This document shows positions 31,529 through 33,064 of a stretch of DNA of 33,064 bases, in pieces. Below the pieces are notes generated by a model, which did no database searches, was not told the origin of the DNA, and saw only the letters and a list, made by a program, of their open reading frames with translations. A program made the position numbers and the translations under genes. The stretch's first letter is position 1. The number at the start of each line of letters is the position of its first letter. Source of the DNA: Methanolobus sp. UBA474 (GTDB lineage: Archaea; Halobacteriota; Methanosarcinia; Methanosarcinales; Methanosarcinaceae); the NCBI GenBank assembly GCA_002501695.1, contig DANZ01000143.1, positions 28,034-61,097 of the forward strand, given 5' to 3'.

Positions 31529-32830
31529 TCACCTCGGTCTTGTTTTGATAAGTGCTGATAGGTCGATCTTAGCTGTGCGTTTCGAAGTCAGTTCATTGAA
31601 GGCCCCACTGGAAGCATCTACCTGATCATCATGCACACCTTCCTGTGGAAACATCTCAAGTTCGTAAAGGTATTCATTGTTCCACGGGCCACGTACTAGC
31701 TTGACGTTGCCGTTTTGACATGCAGCTGAGAAGGGCTTTGCTCTTGTGATCTTGTCACCGGTGGACGGCACTCCCCTGTAATCATATCCCACGAAAATAC
31801 CTCTCGAATGAATTGAGATGATCTTCTTCCCCGAGCTTCCAGGTTCTTGCTCTTCGCGGATCGATACACCCTTCCCATCAATGATGGCCTGTTGTCTCAT
31901 GATCTCGTCCGATTCACCAGGGGGTTTCCGGAAACGTTGGACATCGCGTATATAGTACACACCGTTCAAGGCCCCCATAAGCAATCCTATTGAGTGGTCA
32001 GGGTCCTTGCCTTTCTTCTCTTCAGTTGCAGCACAGTCCCACCAGCGAAGATAATTATCGCATTTTGGCGCTCTGTCCACAATTTCAATCCATTCCCGTT
32101 TGAACATCTCCCCTCTGGCCGCAATGTCCCAATTACCATCCTGTAGCTGAGCACGGGTGATAGGATCCAGCTTGGCAAGCGCCGATAAGTATTCTTTTTG
32201 ATCAAGATGAGGGTTGTCTGTCAGTTTTGCAGGAATGAATCGCCTGTCCTCATGATAGCCAGTGATGAACCTATCCTTCACCCAATTGTGGCCTATACCA
32301 CCCGGGTTGCTTGTTGCCCTCATCCTCGATGGGATGTCCGAGCCAGCCTTGCGTCTGAGACGTGAAAATAAATAGGTGTATTGCGACTCAGCGAACTGCG
32401 TCAGTTCGTCGAACCCGATAAAGTTGAATTTTGCACCCTGGTATCTGTACTTGTCCTTCTCTGCCTGGAGATAACCAAATGTCAGAGTAGCACCCGATGG
32501 GAAGGTCCATGTTTTCGTCTCGTTATCCCAACTGGCGTTTGTGGGTCTAAGCCATTGCTCAGCCACGTCCATTATAGCGTCCGGAAGTGCCAGGTCCTGA
32601 TATGTTCGACGCAGTAACAGTGCAGAATAGTCTGGCTCACTTACATACATCAAAGAGGCCATGAGTAGGCCTATACTTTTTCCCGGGCCAGCTGCACCAC
32701 CGAACAGCACCTCAAGGTGACCATCTACAAGGAACTCGGCCTGCTTTAATGTTGGTGGGTATGGAATGGCCTTGTTTTCCAACACCGTTGCAGCGAACTC
32801 GGCTTTACTGATCCTGGAATATCGACTCAT
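31529..32830 (-). CDS. terL: Terminase large subunit
   Basis: 433 residues. ATPase domain: Walker A GGAAGPGKS (44-52), Walker B FIGFDE (Asp141, Glu142), coupling motif ATSNPGG (172-178). Nuclease domain of the RNase H fold: Asp265 in RWWDCA, and the C-terminal HDDQVDA with Asp401/402 and Asp405. It packages DNA through the portal and cuts it. The C-terminal 13 codons, plus the following ribbon-helix-helix gene, recur in the cargo zone. Its ATG lies inside the end of the small-terminase gene (26-nt overlap). Confidence 0.95.
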   Translation of the reverse strand: MSRYSRISKAEFAATVLENKAIPYPPTLKQAEFLVDGHLEVLFGGAAGPGKSIGLLMASLMYVSEPDYSALLLRRTYQDLALPDAIMDVAEQWLRPTNASWDNETKTWTFPSGATLTFGYLQAEKDKYRYQGAKFNFIGFDELTQFAESQYTYLFSRLRRKAGSDIPSRMRATSNPGGIGHNWVKDRFITGYHEDRRFIPAKLTDNPHLDQKEYLSALAKLDPITRAQLQDGNWDIAARGEMFKREWIEIVDRAPKCDNYLRWWDCAATEEKKGKDPDHSIGLLMGALNGVYYIRDVQRFRKPPGESDEIMRQQAIIDGKGVSIREEQEPGSSGKKIISIHSRGIFVGYDYRGVPSTGDKITRAKPFSAACQNGNVKLVRGPWNNEYLYELEMFPQEGVHDDQVDASSGAFNELTSKRTAKIDLSALIKTRPR

Positions 32831-33064
32831 AGGTCTTCATTTTCTCCTGCAGGGACACTGCACATATGTTGATGGTGGTGGTTTTGTTCCCGACCGCGAC
32901 GGGCGTCTGGTATTTCCCCAGGACCTTGTTGACGATGTCTAGGCCGGCATAGATCTTGTCTATTGCCTGGATAGCTGTACGGAAATCACCCTCAAGTTTT
33001 GCTTTCTCGCAGATGTCCTTGAGCTCGGTGATACATGCCATGGCCTCAGTGATAGTATTGATCT
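32805..33064 (-). CDS. terS: Terminase small subunit (5' end outside the window)
   Basis: The frame from ATG 33041 gives 78 residues, but it remains open to the window edge (reading INTITEA before that Met), so the true start is probably beyond 33064. Helical content and a C-terminal GNKTTTINIC-type beta segment fit a DNA-recognition terminase subunit. It overlaps terL by 26 nt. Confidence 0.65.
   Translation of the reverse strand, partial: INTITEAMACITELKDICEKAKLEGDFRTAIQAIDKIYAGLDIVNKVLGKYQTPVAVGNKTTTINICAVSLQEKMKTYESIFQDQ

Noticed and set aside
1..33064. CRISPR arrays, insertion sequences or rRNA genes
   Set aside because: No regularly spaced repeats, transposase motifs or rRNA-like stretches were seen on reading the window.

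Overview
The window is most of a tailed archaeal virus (siphovirus-like) integrated as a provirus, probably in a methanogenic euryarchaeon of the Methanosarcinales. The archaeal assignment rests on TATA-box promoters about 25 nt upstream of starts that lack Shine-Dalgarno sequences, and on a tyrosine integrase with a C-terminal zinc ribbon. The order-level guess is an inference from general protein style. The left edge is the 3' end of a tRNA gene, followed at once by the integrase: a classic attachment-site arrangement. The window stops inside the small terminase gene, so any replication and lysogeny-control genes and the second att site lie outside.

Layout. 1-1246: tRNA end and integrase (+). 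1372-15002: one long minus-strand block, read from right to left: protease/scaffold, decoration protein, major capsid protein, connector and head-tail genes, tail tube, two tail chaperones, tape measure, distal tail, hub and receptor-binding proteins. 15.0-22.9 kb: AT-rich cargo on both strands (membrane proteins, a secreted protein, HEPN/DUF4145-like proteins, a zinc ribbon and a broken HNH endonuclease). It lies between the MuF head-morphogenesis gene and the protease. Inside it is a second MuF-type C-terminus carrying a JAMM-like metallopeptidase domain, and a small Cys-rich gene interrupted by TGA. 22.95-25.44 kb: MuF, a 25-residue membrane peptide, portal, a 65-residue membrane protein and a hidden 52-residue Cys-rich gene. 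25.5-31.3 kb: second cargo zone (2-TM protein, DUF2971, a nuclease-DUF2075 ATPase with partner, and a multi-TM protein). 31.3-33.06 kb: ribbon-helix-helix protein, large terminase and small terminase.

How it works together. Structural genes run in normal head-tail order but are interrupted twice by cargo. A 28-bp promoter-like motif occurs three times, each 14-16 nt upstream of a start codon, and two copies restart the structural genes just downstream of a cargo zone. The terminase-portal cargo zone appears to be a tandem duplication: the terminase 3' end plus ribbon-helix-helix gene occurs twice, and the promoter plus Cys-rich gene occurs twice (one copy decayed), each pair enclosing different cargo.

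The strongest single observations are a correctly phased A_AAA_AAC slippery site that would fuse the two tail chaperones by -1 frameshifting, the shared late-promoter motif, and the duplicated cargo locus with a candidate nuclease-ATPase defence module. Everything here comes from reading the sequence and from memory of protein families; no searches were run.
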